The notes beneath the pieces were generated by a model, which worked only from the letters and a program-made list of their open reading frames with translations, did no database searches and was not told where the DNA came from. Positions 1-10,706 of a DNA stretch of 64,000 bases are shown here, in pieces. Numbering within the stretch: the stretch's first letter is position 1; each line of letters begins with the position of its first letter. The DNA lies in contig JADLDB010000160.1 in assembly GCA_020846875.1 (NCBI GenBank), positions 62,001-126,000 of the forward strand, read 5' to 3'. A program made the position numbers and the translations under genes. Origin of the DNA: Myxococcales bacterium (GTDB taxonomy: Bacteria; Myxococcota; Myxococcia; Myxococcales; Myxococcaceae).

Positions 1-1570
1 GCCCTGGCCCGGGCCGGACGCGAAGAAGCAGGCGAAGGAGAACGAAGCCAACGCCTGGCTCGACACCTACCTGTTCCCCACGCTGGACGTGTCCGACAAG
101 AAGCACCCCGACGAGGTGATCAACTCCACCGTGAAGTCGATCCTCGCCCTGCAGGACGGCGACGGCAGCTTCCGCTACTGGCCGTCGTCGTGGTGCGCGT
201 CCTCGTGGACCAGCGCCTACGCCACCCTGACCCTGGCCCGCGCGAAGGAGGTCGGCTTCACCGTGCCCGCCGATCGCCTGGCCCGTGCGGAGGGCTTCCT
301 CAACAAGGTGGTGGGCGGCTCCTGCCACCCGTGCGAGCTCTGGTGCGACGACGAGACGCGCGTCTTCGCCGCCTACGTGCTGGCGCGCATGCAGAAGCCG
401 AAGGCGTCCAGCTACGCCGAGTTCTACGCCCGGCGGGAGAAGCTCTCGCTGTTCGGCCGCGCGCTCCTGGCCAACGCGATGTTCGTCGGGGGAGGCGACC
501 GCGCCGACGCCAAGGCGCTGCTCCAGGAACTCCTCAACTTCGCCAAGGAGTCGCCCAGGGGCGTGCACCTGGAAGAGGTCAACTCGAGGACCTACGCCAC
601 GTACTTCCAGTCGGACACGCGCACCACCGGCGTGGTGCTGCAGGCGCTCACCGACATCTCGCCCGATCACCCGTACGTGGGGAAGATGACGAAGTACCTC
701 ACCGGCGTGCGGCAAGGCGACGGGCAGTGGCGCTCCACCCAGGAAGCGGCCTTCTCGCTGATGGCGCTCACCGAGGTGCTGCGCACCAAGGAGAGGGAGA
801 CGCCGGACTTCAAGGCCTCGGTAGCGATGGGCGCCGCTCCGCTGCTGGAGGAAGCCTTCAAGGGCCGCTCGATGGTGACGAAGACGAAGGCCCTTCCGAT
901 GAAGGAGTTGCTGTCGAAGGCGGCCGGCGCGGAGCAGAAGCTGATCTTCAAGAAAGAGGGAACGGGCGTCCTCTACTACTCCGCGCTGCTCAAGTACGCG
1001 CCGAAGCAGTTGCCCACGTCGTCTCTCGACAACGGGCTCTTCGTGCAGCGCTGGTTCGAGCCGTACGCGGGCGGCGGGCAGACGACGAAGTTCTACGCGG
1101 GCGACCTGGTGCGAATCCGCGTGCGCGTGGCGACCAACCAGGAGCGCCACTGGGCCGCTTTCGAGGTGCCGCTGCCGGCGGGCCTGGAGCCGGTGGACAC
1201 CTCGCTGGCCACCACCGCGAAGCTGACCCGCGCGCCGGACGAAGAGGAGCGGGACGTGGGCTACGAGGACGAGGGGTACGAGGACGGCTACGAGGGCTCC
1301 GCGGAGGGGGGCGACTTCGACGATCCCTGGCGCTACTCCTTCTGGACGCCCTTCAACCACACCGAGATGCGCGACAGCCGGGTGGTGGTGTTCGCGGATC
1401 ACCTCCCGCCGGGGGTGCACGTCACCAGCTTCGTGGCCCGTGCCACCACGCCGGGCACCTACATCCTCAAGCCGGCGAAGGGAGAGCTCATGTACGAGCC
1501 CGAGGTGTGGGGGCGCAGCGAGGGTGGCAGCTTCGAAGTCGTCCTGCCGCAGACGGTCAGCCAGAAGTGA
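1..1570 (+). CDS. Alpha-2-macroglobulin family protein, C-terminal part (gene begins before the window)
   Basis: The reading frame is open from the first bases of the window, so about 520 C-terminal residues of a larger protein are visible and the N-terminal domains lie outside. The first 250 visible residues are repeated helical units of the complement-like thioester-domain type (for example RTYATYFQSDTRTTGVVLQAL). The remainder is a beta-rich receptor-binding-type domain with an acidic Glu/Tyr/Gly-rich loop near 1250-1320. The thioester motif itself would lie upstream and cannot be checked. Bacterial alpha-2-macroglobulins are periplasmic or lipoprotein protease traps, and they are typically encoded beside pbpC, as here. 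The next start lies 65 bases downstream, so the two are probably one operon. Confidence 0.88.
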   Translation, partial: PWPGPDAKKQAKENEANAWLDTYLFPTLDVSDKKHPDEVINSTVKSILALQDGDGSFRYWPSSWCASSWTSAYATLTLARAKEVGFTVPADRLARAEGFLNKVVGGSCHPCELWCDDETRVFAAYVLARMQKPKASSYAEFYARREKLSLFGRALLANAMFVGGGDRADAKALLQELLNFAKESPRGVHLEEVNSRTYATYFQSDTRTTGVVLQALTDISPDHPYVGKMTKYLTGVRQGDGQWRSTQEAAFSLMALTEVLRTKERETPDFKASVAMGAAPLLEEAFKGRSMVTKTKALPMKELLSKAAGAEQKLIFKKEGTGVLYYSALLKYAPKQLPTSSLDNGLFVQRWFEPYAGGGQTTKFYAGDLVRIRVRVATNQERHWAAFEVPLPAGLEPVDTSLATTAKLTRAPDEEERDVGYEDEGYEDGYEGSAEGGDFDDPWRYSFWTPFNHTEMRDSRVVVFADHLPPGVHVTSFVARATTPGTYILKPAKGELMYEPEVWGRSEGGSFEVVLPQTVSQK

Positions 1571-1635
1571 CAACTCTCCCCCCTCCCTTGGGAGAGGGCC
1601 AGAGAGCGGGGAGACCCTCCTTGAAGCGAAGACGG

Positions 1636-4011
1636 ATGAAGTTGGCGCTGGTGGTCGCGCTCGCGGCGCTCACCCCGGCCATCGCCTTCATCGCCGCGCC
1701 GCTCCCCGAGGGGCTGCTGGACTACCGCCCCATCCTCTCGGTGAAGCTGCTCGATCGCGACGGGGGCCTCTTGCGCGAGCTGCGCAGCGCCTCCGACGGC
1801 CGCTCGACGCCCCTGGCCCCGGCGGAGGTGCCCGAGCACGTCCGCGCGGCCTTCCTCGCGGCGGAGGATCACCGCTTCTACGGCCACCTCGGCGTCTCTC
1901 CCACGGCCATCCTCCGCGCGGCCTGGCAGAACCTTCGCGCGGGCCACGTCGTGTCGGGCGGCAGCACCATCTCGATGCAGCTCGCGCGCACGCTTATCCC
2001 CCGGGAGCGCACGCTGTCCGGGAAGGTGCAGGAGGCCCTGTGGGCGCTGCGCCTCGAGGCCCACCTCTCCAAGGAGGAGCTCCTCACCCAGTACCTGAAC
2101 CGGGTGCCCTTCGGGAACAACACCTTCGGGCTGGAGGCCGCCGCGCAGCTCTACTTCGGGAAGAAGGCGAAGCACCTCTCGCTGGGCCAGGCGGCGATGC
2201 TGGCGGCCATTCCTCGCGGGCCCACCGCGTACAACCCGTACAAGAAGCCGAAGGCGCTGGAGGATCGCCGCGGCTGGGTGCTCACCCGCCTCGCCTCGAC
2301 GGAGCTCGCCACCGCCCTTGACGTGGAGAAGGCGCGGGCCACCCCGGTCGATCTCACCGCCTTCCAGGCGTCCTTCCGCGCGCCGCACTTCGTGGAGTTC
2401 GTCGCCAGCCACCTCGACGCCTGGGGCCTGCGGGAGGCGGCGGTGGTGCAGACCTCGCTCGATCCACGCGTGCAGCCGATGGTGGAGACGCAGGTCGCCG
2501 AGGAGGTCTCCCGCCTCTCCGAGCGCCGCGTCTCCTCTGCGGCGTCCATCGTGGTGGACAACGCCACCGGGCAGGTCCTCGCCTACGTCGGCTCCGCGGA
2601 CTTCTTCAACGCGGCCATCGGCGGGCAGAACGACGGGCTGCAGATGAAGCGGCAGCCGGGCTCGGCCTTGAAGCCCTTCGTCTACGCCGAGGCCTTCCGC
2701 ACCGGCTACACCCCCGCCACCGTCATCCCCGATCTCGAGACGGCCTTCGGCGCGCCCAAGGGCAGCTACGCCCCGAAGAACTACGATCGCCGCCTGCACG
2801 GCCCGGTGCGCGCGCGCGAGGCCCTGGCCAACAGCTACAACGTCCCCGCGGTGCGGGTGGCCGACGACGTGGGGCTGCCGCAGGCGCTCGCGGTGCTGCA
2901 CCGGGCCGGCTTCGAGTCCCTCTCCAGGAGCGCCGAGCACTACGGGTTGGGGCTCGCCCTGGGCAACGGTGAGGTCTCGCTGTGGGAAGCGGCGCGCGCG
3001 TACTCGGGCCTCTCCCGCGGAGGCCGCTTGGAGCCGCTGCAGCCGGTGCTGCGCGCGTGGAAGGCCGACGGGACGGAGCTCTCCATCCTCCGGGAGGTGG
3101 CGCCCCGCCGCTTCGCAGACGCCCGGGCCGTCGCGCTCGTCACCCACATCCTCTCGGACAACGCCGCCCGCGCCCGCGCCTTCGGCCTGGACAACGCGCT
3201 GCGGCTCCCGTTCCCCGCCGCGGCCAAGACGGGCACCTCCAAGGGCTACTCCGACAACTGGACGGTGGGCTTCACGAAGGAGCGCACGGTGGCGGTGTGG
3301 GCCGGCAACTTCGACGGCACGCCGATGGTGCACGTGTCGGGGATCACCGGGGCGGGGCCGATCTTCAAGCGCGTCATGCTGCGGGCGATGGACGGCCTCA
3401 TGCCCGCGCCGCTCGTCGAACGCCGCGGCCTCGAGTCCGCGCGCATCTGCCCCTTGTCCGGCGGGCTGGCCGGCTCGTCCTGCCCCGGGGCGATGGAGGA
3501 ACTCTTCGTCGCCGGCACCGCGCCTGGGCACTCCTGCGAGATGCACCGGGAGCTGTCCGCGGGGCTGTCCGAGGGGCTGAAGCAGCGCTGCCTCCAGTTG
3601 GCCGCCGCCGAAGGCCGCCTGGTCGATCTCGGCCTCGACTTCTACGACTGGGCCCGCAACGAAGGCCTGTCCCGCGAGCCGTGGCTGGCGGCGATGTGTC
3701 TGGGGAAGGACGGCGCGGCGGCCCAACGCGGAGGCAACGCGCGCATCCTCCACCCGGCGAAGGGCGACGAGTTCCTCCTCCTCGCCGACCTCCCGCTCGC
3801 GGACCAGGCGATCCCCGTGCGCATCCGCGCGACCCCCGGCCTCGGCGCCCTCTCCGTCCTCGTCGATGGCCAGCCCTCCGGCACGCTGCAGCCGCCCTTC
3901 ACCGGCCGCATCCCCGCCACCCGCGGCGCCCACGTCCTCGAAGTGCGCGATCCGCAGGGCCTGGTGCTGGACTCGGTGCGCTTTCTCGTCCGCGAAGAAG
4001 GCCGCCTGTAA
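1636..4011 (+). CDS. pbpC: Penicillin-binding protein 1C (bifunctional glycosyltransferase/transpeptidase)
   Basis: About 791 residues. An N-terminal signal-anchor helix is followed by a GT51 glycosyltransferase domain (EDHRFYGHLGVSP, GGSTISMQLAR). Next comes a transpeptidase domain with all three active-site motifs: SxxK in GSALKPF, SxN in NSYNVPA, and KTG in AAKTGTSKGY. A C-terminal BiPBP_C beta domain covers roughly the last 100 residues (HPAKGDEFLLL onward). It polymerizes and cross-links peptidoglycan at the outer face of the inner membrane. The ATG at 1636 is chosen because the hydrophobic segment follows directly; a TTG at 1621 in the same frame would add five basic residues. Adjacency to the alpha-2-macroglobulin gene is the usual yfhM-pbpC pairing, thought to couple wall repair with protease inhibition. 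Confidence 0.95.
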   Translation: MKLALVVALAALTPAIAFIAAPLPEGLLDYRPILSVKLLDRDGGLLRELRSASDGRSTPLAPAEVPEHVRAAFLAAEDHRFYGHLGVSPTAILRAAWQNLRAGHVVSGGSTISMQLARTLIPRERTLSGKVQEALWALRLEAHLSKEELLTQYLNRVPFGNNTFGLEAAAQLYFGKKAKHLSLGQAAMLAAIPRGPTAYNPYKKPKALEDRRGWVLTRLASTELATALDVEKARATPVDLTAFQASFRAPHFVEFVASHLDAWGLREAAVVQTSLDPRVQPMVETQVAEEVSRLSERRVSSAASIVVDNATGQVLAYVGSADFFNAAIGGQNDGLQMKRQPGSALKPFVYAEAFRTGYTPATVIPDLETAFGAPKGSYAPKNYDRRLHGPVRAREALANSYNVPAVRVADDVGLPQALAVLHRAGFESLSRSAEHYGLGLALGNGEVSLWEAARAYSGLSRGGRLEPLQPVLRAWKADGTELSILREVAPRRFADARAVALVTHILSDNAARARAFGLDNALRLPFPAAAKTGTSKGYSDNWTVGFTKERTVAVWAGNFDGTPMVHVSGITGAGPIFKRVMLRAMDGLMPAPLVERRGLESARICPLSGGLAGSSCPGAMEELFVAGTAPGHSCEMHRELSAGLSEGLKQRCLQLAAAEGRLVDLGLDFYDWARNEGLSREPWLAAMCLGKDGAAAQRGGNARILHPAKGDEFLLLADLPLADQAIPVRIRATPGLGALSVLVDGQPSGTLQPPFTGRIPATRGAHVLEVRDPQGLVLDSVRFLVREEGRL

Positions 4012-4083
4012 CCACCCGTTCACAGGCCCTCTCCTCAGGAAATGAGAGGAAACCTGCACGGATCTCCCGGCGAGAACTGCTGT

Positions 4084-4749
4084 ATGCCAGTACTTCTCGA
4101 CAGGGGTTCGCGGGGACAGTCGGTGGTGGAGCTGCAGCGCAGCCTCCGCGCGGCGGGCTTCAACCCGGGAGGCGTCGACGGCGTGTTCGGCGAGCACACG
4201 CGCGCGGCGGTAGTGGCCTTCCAGCGGGCGAACGGCCTCGCGGTGGACGGCGTGGTGGGCGCGAACACGTCGTCGGCCCTGCGGCGCTCGCTGGAGGTCG
4301 ATCGCTTCGAGCCTTCGCCCACGCCGCCGTCCTCCTCCGGCGCCGATCGCACCGCCGTCATCCACAGCGTGAGCCACCGCGGGCAGCGCGATCAGCTGGT
4401 GACCGGGCAGCTCACCGTCAACGGCAACAGCTACACCTTCCGCAGCGGGGGCTACGCGCGCGGCAGCCTCCCCACCGGCGAATACGAGGTGACGCCGCAC
4501 CTCTGGAGCCGCAGCAACCAGTCGATGACCGTCGGCGGCGTGGGCTTCAGCTTCGCGATGAGCGACAAGTACGATCCACGCGTGGGCGCCACCCGGCGGC
4601 TCTTGCGGATCCACCCTGACGGCGCCTCACCCGGCACCGAGGGCTGCGTGGGGATCGTCGGTGACGCCGCCACCCAGCGCCGCTTCCGCGAGGACATGCG
4701 CGCCGAGCTCCAGCGCCACGGGGGCCGCTTCACCCTCTCGGTGCGCTGA
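4084..4749 (+). CDS. Peptidoglycan-binding protein with an L,D-transpeptidase-like C-terminal domain
   Basis: About 221 residues. Residues 5-65 form a PG_binding_1 three-helix domain (GSRGQSVVELQRSLRAAGF, DGVFGEHTRAAVVAFQ). A short Pro/Ser linker leads to a beta-rich domain that contains HPDG followed by GTEGCVGI. This resembles the HxxG...(S/T)xGC signature of YkuD-type L,D-transpeptidases, and the Cys would be the nucleophile. No signal peptide is visible from the ATG at 4084. An in-frame ATG at 4042 would add 14 residues, also without a signal, so export by a non-Sec route or a cytoplasmic role is open. A wall-active enzyme fits the location after pbpC. A related possibility is a secreted effector of the Tlde1/DUF2778 type, which uses the same fold; the sequence does not decide this. 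Confidence 0.75.
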   Translation: MPVLLDRGSRGQSVVELQRSLRAAGFNPGGVDGVFGEHTRAAVVAFQRANGLAVDGVVGANTSSALRRSLEVDRFEPSPTPPSSSGADRTAVIHSVSHRGQRDQLVTGQLTVNGNSYTFRSGGYARGSLPTGEYEVTPHLWSRSNQSMTVGGVGFSFAMSDKYDPRVGATRRLLRIHPDGASPGTEGCVGIVGDAATQRRFREDMRAELQRHGGRFTLSVR

Positions 4750-4756
4750 CGCCGTC

Positions 4757-5293
4757 TCAGCGGCCGATGATGCTCGTGATCGTCATGAGCAGGTTGGCGG
4801 CGAGGCTCAGGCACCCCAGCACGATGCCCACCATCGCCAGCTCGGCGCCCTTCTGCTGACCGCCCGAAGACGCGATCTGGTTGCGGGCGATGATCCCGGT
4901 GATGATCGCCCCCACCGCGAAGGGGAAGCAGCAGAGGATCCCCAGCACCAGCGAGACGATCGCCAGGGGGTTGGTCACCACCGGCACCGTCGACGGCGTG
5001 GAGAAGGTGGAGATCGGCTCGCTGGGCGAGCGCCCGCCCCAGTCGCCCCCGGGACGCGGCGCACCCGTCGGACTGCCGCCCAGCCCCGGCCACGGCTGGT
5101 GCGTTGGCGGTGGCGCTCCCCCCATCCCCGGCCAGGGCTGACTCGCCGGCGGCGGCTGCGAGGTGGGTGGCGGCTGGGTCTGGCCCGTCGACTCGCGCGG
5201 CACCTCGAAGCTGGCCGTGCACGCGCGGCAGGTGAGGCGCCCGCCGGGCGTCCCTTCGTTGTCGCTGCCACAGTTCGGACAGAAGACCTTCAT
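4757..5293 (-). CDS. Zinc-ribbon DUF4190 membrane protein
   Basis: 178 residues. An N-terminal zinc ribbon (FCPNCGSDN ... LTCRACTASF) is followed by a Pro/Gly-rich linker with a repeated QPWPG(M/L)GG unit (residues 50-85). Two hydrophobic helices follow (LAIVSLVLGILCCFPFAVGAI and LAMVGIVLGCLSLAANLLM), typical of DUF4190. It is the last gene of the leftward operon with DUF58 and MoxR. It is probably an inner-membrane protein with a cytoplasmic metal-binding head, and its function is unknown. Confidence 0.85.
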   Translation of the reverse strand: MKVFCPNCGSDNEGTPGGRLTCRACTASFEVPRESTGQTQPPPTSQPPPASQPWPGMGGAPPPTHQPWPGLGGSPTGAPRPGGDWGGRSPSEPISTFSTPSTVPVVTNPLAIVSLVLGILCCFPFAVGAIITGIIARNQIASSGGQQKGAELAMVGIVLGCLSLAANLLMTITSIIGR

Positions 5294-5302
5294 GGCGACC
5301 TC

Positions 5303-6610
5303 CTACAGCACTCCCCGGGCCTTGATCTCCAGGTACTTGTTCACCGCGGCCAGGCCCAGCTCGTTGGCCTCCACGTCCACCACCGTCACGCCGTCCTGAG
5401 CCACCTTGCGCTTCATCGCCTCGCGCTCCAGCAACAGCTCGCTGGCCACCGCGTGCTGGTAGGCGATCTCCGCGTCGGGCGGCGGCGTCTGGAGCAGCCG
5501 GGCCAGCGCCGCGTCCTTCACCGACAGGCAGAGGGGCACGTGCCGCTTCGCCAGCCGCCGCAGCGGATCGACCATGGTGGCCGCCTGATCCTCGTCGATG
5601 AAGTCGGTGAAGACGCACAGCAGGCTGCGCTTCAACAGCCGCACGTTGAGCTCCTTGAAGAGCGCCAGGTAGTCCACGTACGTGAGGTTCGTCTTCGCGG
5701 TGTACAGCGCGTCGACGATCTTCCGGTACTGCAGGCGGCCCGCCCCCGGCGCCAGGTACGACTTCACCCCGTCGGCGAACACCACCAGGCCCACGCGATC
5801 GCCGTTCTTCACCGCCACGAAGGCCAGGAAGAGGGCGGCGTTGACCGCGTGATCCAATTTGGTCAGCCCCTCCACCCGCGCCGCCATCGAGCGGCCGGCG
5901 TCCACGCCGATCAACACCGTCTGGCTGCGCTCCGACTCCATCACCCGCGTCACCGGCCGGCTGCGCCGCGCCGTCGCCTTCCAGTCCACGTCCCGCACCG
6001 AGTCGCCCTGGGCGTAGTCGCGCAGGCGGGCGAACTCGGAGCCGCGCCCGTCCCGCCGCAGCTGCCGCAGCCCCAGGTTGACGAAGTCCAGCGCCGCGTC
6101 GGACAGGAGCAGCCGGCTCGCCCCGCGCATGTCGGGGAAGACGGACACCGCCACCGCCGCCGGCACCCGTCGCTCGTGCCAGGTGAGCCCCAGCGGCCCC
6201 AGCACGCGCACGTTCAAGTCGCCGAACTCGAAGCGCCCGCGCTTGTCGGGGTGCGCCAGGTAGTGCAGCCGAGCCCGGCTCTTCCCCGACACCGCCAGCG
6301 TGGAGACCTCGCGGTTCACCGAGAACTCGTCGGGGGCGTCGTCCTTGAGCGCCACCCGCACTCCCCGGCTCCCCGGGTTCACCACGTGCAGGACGACCCG
6401 GTTCTCCACGCCCACCTGCAGCCGCGACGGTAGCTCCCTCCACACCTGCAGCGCCGTCCGCCGCGCGCCCACGAAGTCGGCCAGGCCGAGGAGCACCACC
6501 GTCAGGTCCACCAGCACCACCAGCGGCCACACGCCCTCGATGAACCCCGCCACGATGGTGGGGATCGACAGGAGGCTCAAGGTGAGCCACAGGCGGCCGG
6601 TGGGGATCAT
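5303..6610 (-). CDS. DUF58 domain protein (VWA-like partner of MoxR)
   Basis: 435 residues. Two N-terminal hydrophobic segments are followed by a beta domain. The DUF58 core follows (EFARLRDYAQGDSVRDVDW), and then a von Willebrand A-like fold with the metal-site start VLIGVDAGRSM. DUF58 proteins are encoded next to MoxR ATPases and are thought to be clients or partners in assembling membrane or periplasmic complexes. The start ATG at 6610 lies 7 bases after the moxR stop, so translation is probably coupled. The C-terminal region (LAKRHVPLCLSVKDAAL) is typical of the family. Confidence 0.92.
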   Translation of the reverse strand: MIPTGRLWLTLSLLSIPTIVAGFIEGVWPLVVLVDLTVVLLGLADFVGARRTALQVWRELPSRLQVGVENRVVLHVVNPGSRGVRVALKDDAPDEFSVNREVSTLAVSGKSRARLHYLAHPDKRGRFEFGDLNVRVLGPLGLTWHERRVPAAVAVSVFPDMRGASRLLLSDAALDFVNLGLRQLRRDGRGSEFARLRDYAQGDSVRDVDWKATARRSRPVTRVMESERSQTVLIGVDAGRSMAARVEGLTKLDHAVNAALFLAFVAVKNGDRVGLVVFADGVKSYLAPGAGRLQYRKIVDALYTAKTNLTYVDYLALFKELNVRLLKRSLLCVFTDFIDEDQAATMVDPLRRLAKRHVPLCLSVKDAALARLLQTPPPDAEIAYQHAVASELLLEREAMKRKVAQDGVTVVDVEANELGLAAVNKYLEIKARGVL

Positions 6611-6617
6611 CCGCGCG

Positions 6618-7612
<995 letters not shown>

Positions 7613-7616
<4 letters not shown>

Positions 7617-8884
7617 ACGGGGGCTCCCTGGAGGCGTTGGTGGAGGTGTCTTCGCGCGAGCGCAGCCAGCTTCGCTACCTCGCGTACGTCTTCTTCACTG
7701 TCGGCGGCTGACGCGGAGCGCGCCACGTCCAGAAGCGCGCGGGCCAGGTCCTTCCGGCCGCGCACCTCCAGGGCCGCGCCGATCTCCGCGGGCGTGCTCT
7801 TCCCCGACACGCCGGCGCGCGTGGCCATCTCCGCCGCCAGCTCCCGGGCGATCGACGCTGCGGCGTGGGCGTGGTGCCGCCCTTCCCGGTAGAGCCGGCT
7901 GGTGGCGAAGAGCGCGTCGGTGCTGCCCATGCGCAGCTCTTCCCGGGGAGCGCGGGGGCGCCCGAAGCGCCGCAGCGCCAGGGCCCAGAAGGCCACCCCC
8001 ACCATCAACTGGGCGAAGGCGTAGTGCAGCCCGTAGCGCGCCGCGAACTCGCCCATCGAGCGATCGCCGGTGAAGCCGTGGTGGAACTCGTCGAAGGCCA
8101 GGACGGCCCCGTCCGTGGCGGTGTGCGCCAGGGACAGCCAGAACTGTGCGTTGTCCGCTACCCCCAGCGCCTTGTTGGTGGCCAGGTCCGGCGCGCCCAG
8201 CACGATGAAGTGCCCCTGGCCCCAGGGGATCAGCGCGACCACCACCTCGTCGAACTCCTCGTCGATCAACAGGGGCACGGTGCCCGGCGGCAGATCGAGG
8301 AAGGCCTTCACCTTCGTCTCCACGCGCTCCACGCCCCGGGTGTAGCGGCTCGGCTGGGCGGGGACCAGCGTCCGCACGTCCAGCCCGGCCTCGGCCCGCA
8401 CCAGGTACACGTCCAGCGTCTCCAGGAGCGGGTTGTCCTGGAAGCTGGCGGGTGCGTAGAGGACGGTCGCGCCATTGCGGACGTGCTCGAGCAGCTTCTC
8501 GGTCTCGTCGTGGCTCACCGGCGGTGAGCGGAAGGCCTGGTAGCCGCGCTCCTTCTCGTCGGCGTCCTGCTCGTCGTCGGTGACGCCCGCATCGGAGCCG
8601 TCGAAGGCTGGCTTGTCCTTTCCGTGCTCGTCGGCGAAGGACACGCCCAGCAACACCAGGTTGCGCTGCGAGTCGATCACCGAGAGATCGGTCTGGTTGC
8701 GCTCCACCGCCAGCCCGGCCTCCTGGAGCAGCAGAAAGAGCGCCCGCGCGCCGTCCGGCTCGGAGCGGAAGGTGGACAGCCGATCCGCGAACGCCCCCCG
8801 GCGCGCGCCCTTCAAGATGAAGGCGCCCAGCACGGCGAGCAGCAGCACGCCGCCCACCAGCAGCACGGGGAAGCGATCACGCAC
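7613..8884 (-). CDS. DUF4350 domain membrane protein
   Basis: 423 residues beginning at GTG. A first transmembrane helix (FPVLLVGGVLLLAVLGAFIL) is followed by a periplasmic domain containing TFRSEPDGARALFLLLQEAGL, the DUF4350 opening, and then FDEFHHGF. A second hydrophobic segment lies near residue 295 (LMVGVAFWALALRRFGRPR), followed by a cytoplasmic helical tail. DUF4350 proteins accompany MoxR and DUF58 genes in many bacteria. The gene overlaps its neighbours on both sides by 4 to 8 bases, which indicates one operon. Confidence 0.88.
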
Positions 8885-10703
8885 GGGCGCCAGCCTCCTC
8901 GGCCCGCAAGGCCAGCAGCGGGCCGGCGGTGAGCCGGAAGGTGGCGTAGGACGACTCGCTGGCGTCGAGATTGCCGTACCAGACGAAGTCGAAGCGCCGG
9001 GTCAGTTCGCGGAAGGGCGGCTTCAAGTCCGACGGGCCCTTGAAGGCCGAGAGGTACTCCCAGTTGCTGCAGGTGGGATCGTAGTCGATGGCCCCGTCGC
9101 GGTGCAGGCGCGAGAGCAGCGCCAGGTACAGGTGCCGGATCGCCTCGCGGAACTGTCCCCGCGCCGCCAGTTGGTCGGCGATGCTGGCCCACCCCTCGGG
9201 CGGCCGGGACAGCGCGCTCATCGGATCGTCCGACAGGGCGCTCTCGGAAACAGCGCCACTCTCGTCCACGGCCGTCTCCTCGGTCTTCTTCCGCTTCCAG
9301 TTGCGCAGCAGGATGTACAGCAGCACCCCGGCCACCACGGCGATCGCCACCAGCATCACCGCGTTGGCGCCCACCATCGGGCTGGCGCCGGCTGAGACCA
9401 CGACGGGATCGACCTTCGGGTCGCGCTTGCGCAGCCACTCGAAGATCGCCCTCCAGAAGTCCTCCCACAGCTTGCCCAGCCAGCTCTGCGACGCCTCCTC
9501 CTCGGGCGGCGCGTCCTTCGGGCGATCCTGCACGGTCTGGAACTCGGACCGGCCCAGGATCTGTCTGGCCGCGGCCCGCGAGGCGCTGGCGTCCGACGGC
9601 TGGGAGCGCAGCGCTTCGGACACGAGCCGCAGCCCCGCGCGCAGGTCGTCGGCCGCCGCGTCGCAGTCTTCCTCGTCGAAAGCCCGGCGCTCCACGCGCG
9701 CCACGAATCGGGCCAGGGCCGTCTGCTCGCCGGGCGCCATCGCGTCCACGCCGTCCAGCGCGTCGGTCTCGACCAACTCGATCAGCTCGCACCGCGCCAC
9801 CACGCGATCGACGCGCTGCTTGAGGGCGCTCGCCGCCTGGCCTTCGCCCGGCCAGAGCGCCGCCAGCACCACCGCGGCGCTGAGCGCTACGCCCTTCGCC
9901 CGGCGCCTGCGCGGGAGCTGCTCCACGGCCGCCACCAGATCCAGCCCTTCCTGGCGCACGCGCCCGTCGATGAGCAGCAGTGCTCCGGTGGCCGCCCGCA
10001 ACGGCTCGTAGAGGGCGAAGGTGGTCGCGGCGATGGTGGCCAGCCAGGTGGGGTTGTCCAGCGAGGCGAAGCGATCGACGAAGGTGAGATCCAGGCCCAG
10101 CACCGAGCGCCCGAGGTACAGGAGCAGGGAGATGAAGAGGTGCAGGTTGAGGCCCACCAGCAGTTGGGTGAGGCCGCACCAGCGCACCCAGGCCGCGGTG
10201 TGACGGGCCGGCCCCAGCAGCCTCGACGAGGTGCCGTAGACCCGCAGCGCCCCGCCTTCGCCGCGCATGGTGGTGGCGTAGGCGACGGCGTGGGCGCCCA
10301 GGAAGAAGAAGCCGATGCTGGCGGTGAACAGCCACAGGAGGAGGTTCAGCGTGGCCACCACCGCTGCGGTGGTGATGAGGCTCGGCGCGCGCTTGAGGGC
10401 CGAAAGGAAGCTCTGCCGCACGCTCGGCTCGCCGGGCCCCAGGAGCTGGCGCTCGAGGTAGGCGCAGGCGGCCCCCTGAGACACTGCCCGGAAGGCCCAG
10501 GCCGCAGTGAAGAGCGCCACGGGTAGTGAGAGCGGCTCGTTCCGGCGGATCGCCTCGGCGAGGGTGAAGAGCGCCGCCACCAGCGCCGCGCCCGCGGGCA
10601 GGGTCAGCGCCCACACCCCGGTGGACGTGGCGCAGGTGCGGACCGCCGCGTCGAACAGCGCGATCGGCCCCCGCGGCTTGAGCTCGAGCGCGTCGACGGC
10701 CAT
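8877..10703 (-). CDS. DUF4129 domain multi-spanning membrane protein
   Basis: 608 residues. The N-terminal half has five to six hydrophobic helices. A charged, Glu-rich soluble region (about residues 300-400) leads to another helix (ANAVMLVAIAVVAGVLLYILL). The C-terminal DUF4129 domain has the typical core LAARGQFREAIRHLYLALL followed by DYDPTCSNWEYL. DUF4129 resembles transglutaminase-associated C-terminal domains and co-occurs with MoxR and DUF58. It is the largest subunit of this putative envelope complex. The usual SpoIIM-like and RDD-family members of such operons are not present beside it. Confidence 0.87.
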   Translation of the reverse strand: MAVDALELKPRGPIALFDAAVRTCATSTGVWALTLPAGAALVAALFTLAEAIRRNEPLSLPVALFTAAWAFRAVSQGAACAYLERQLLGPGEPSVRQSFLSALKRAPSLITTAAVVATLNLLLWLFTASIGFFFLGAHAVAYATTMRGEGGALRVYGTSSRLLGPARHTAAWVRWCGLTQLLVGLNLHLFISLLLYLGRSVLGLDLTFVDRFASLDNPTWLATIAATTFALYEPLRAATGALLLIDGRVRQEGLDLVAAVEQLPRRRRAKGVALSAAVVLAALWPGEGQAASALKQRVDRVVARCELIELVETDALDGVDAMAPGEQTALARFVARVERRAFDEEDCDAAADDLRAGLRLVSEALRSQPSDASASRAAARQILGRSEFQTVQDRPKDAPPEEEASQSWLGKLWEDFWRAIFEWLRKRDPKVDPVVVSAGASPMVGANAVMLVAIAVVAGVLLYILLRNWKRKKTEETAVDESGAVSESALSDDPMSALSRPPEGWASIADQLAARGQFREAIRHLYLALLSRLHRDGAIDYDPTCSNWEYLSAFKGPSDLKPPFRELTRRFDFVWYGNLDASESSYATFRLTAGPLLALRAEEAGARA

Positions 10704-10706
10704 GGC

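Noticed and set aside
190-1620. Upstream extension of the pbpC reading frame through the alpha-2-macroglobulin gene
   Set aside because: The extension is Arg/Gly-rich out-of-frame sequence. The real start is at 1636, next to the signal-anchor helix.
1459-4614. Minus-strand open frame of about 1050 codons opposite pbpC
   Set aside because: pbpC has every active-site motif on the plus strand; the antisense frame has none.
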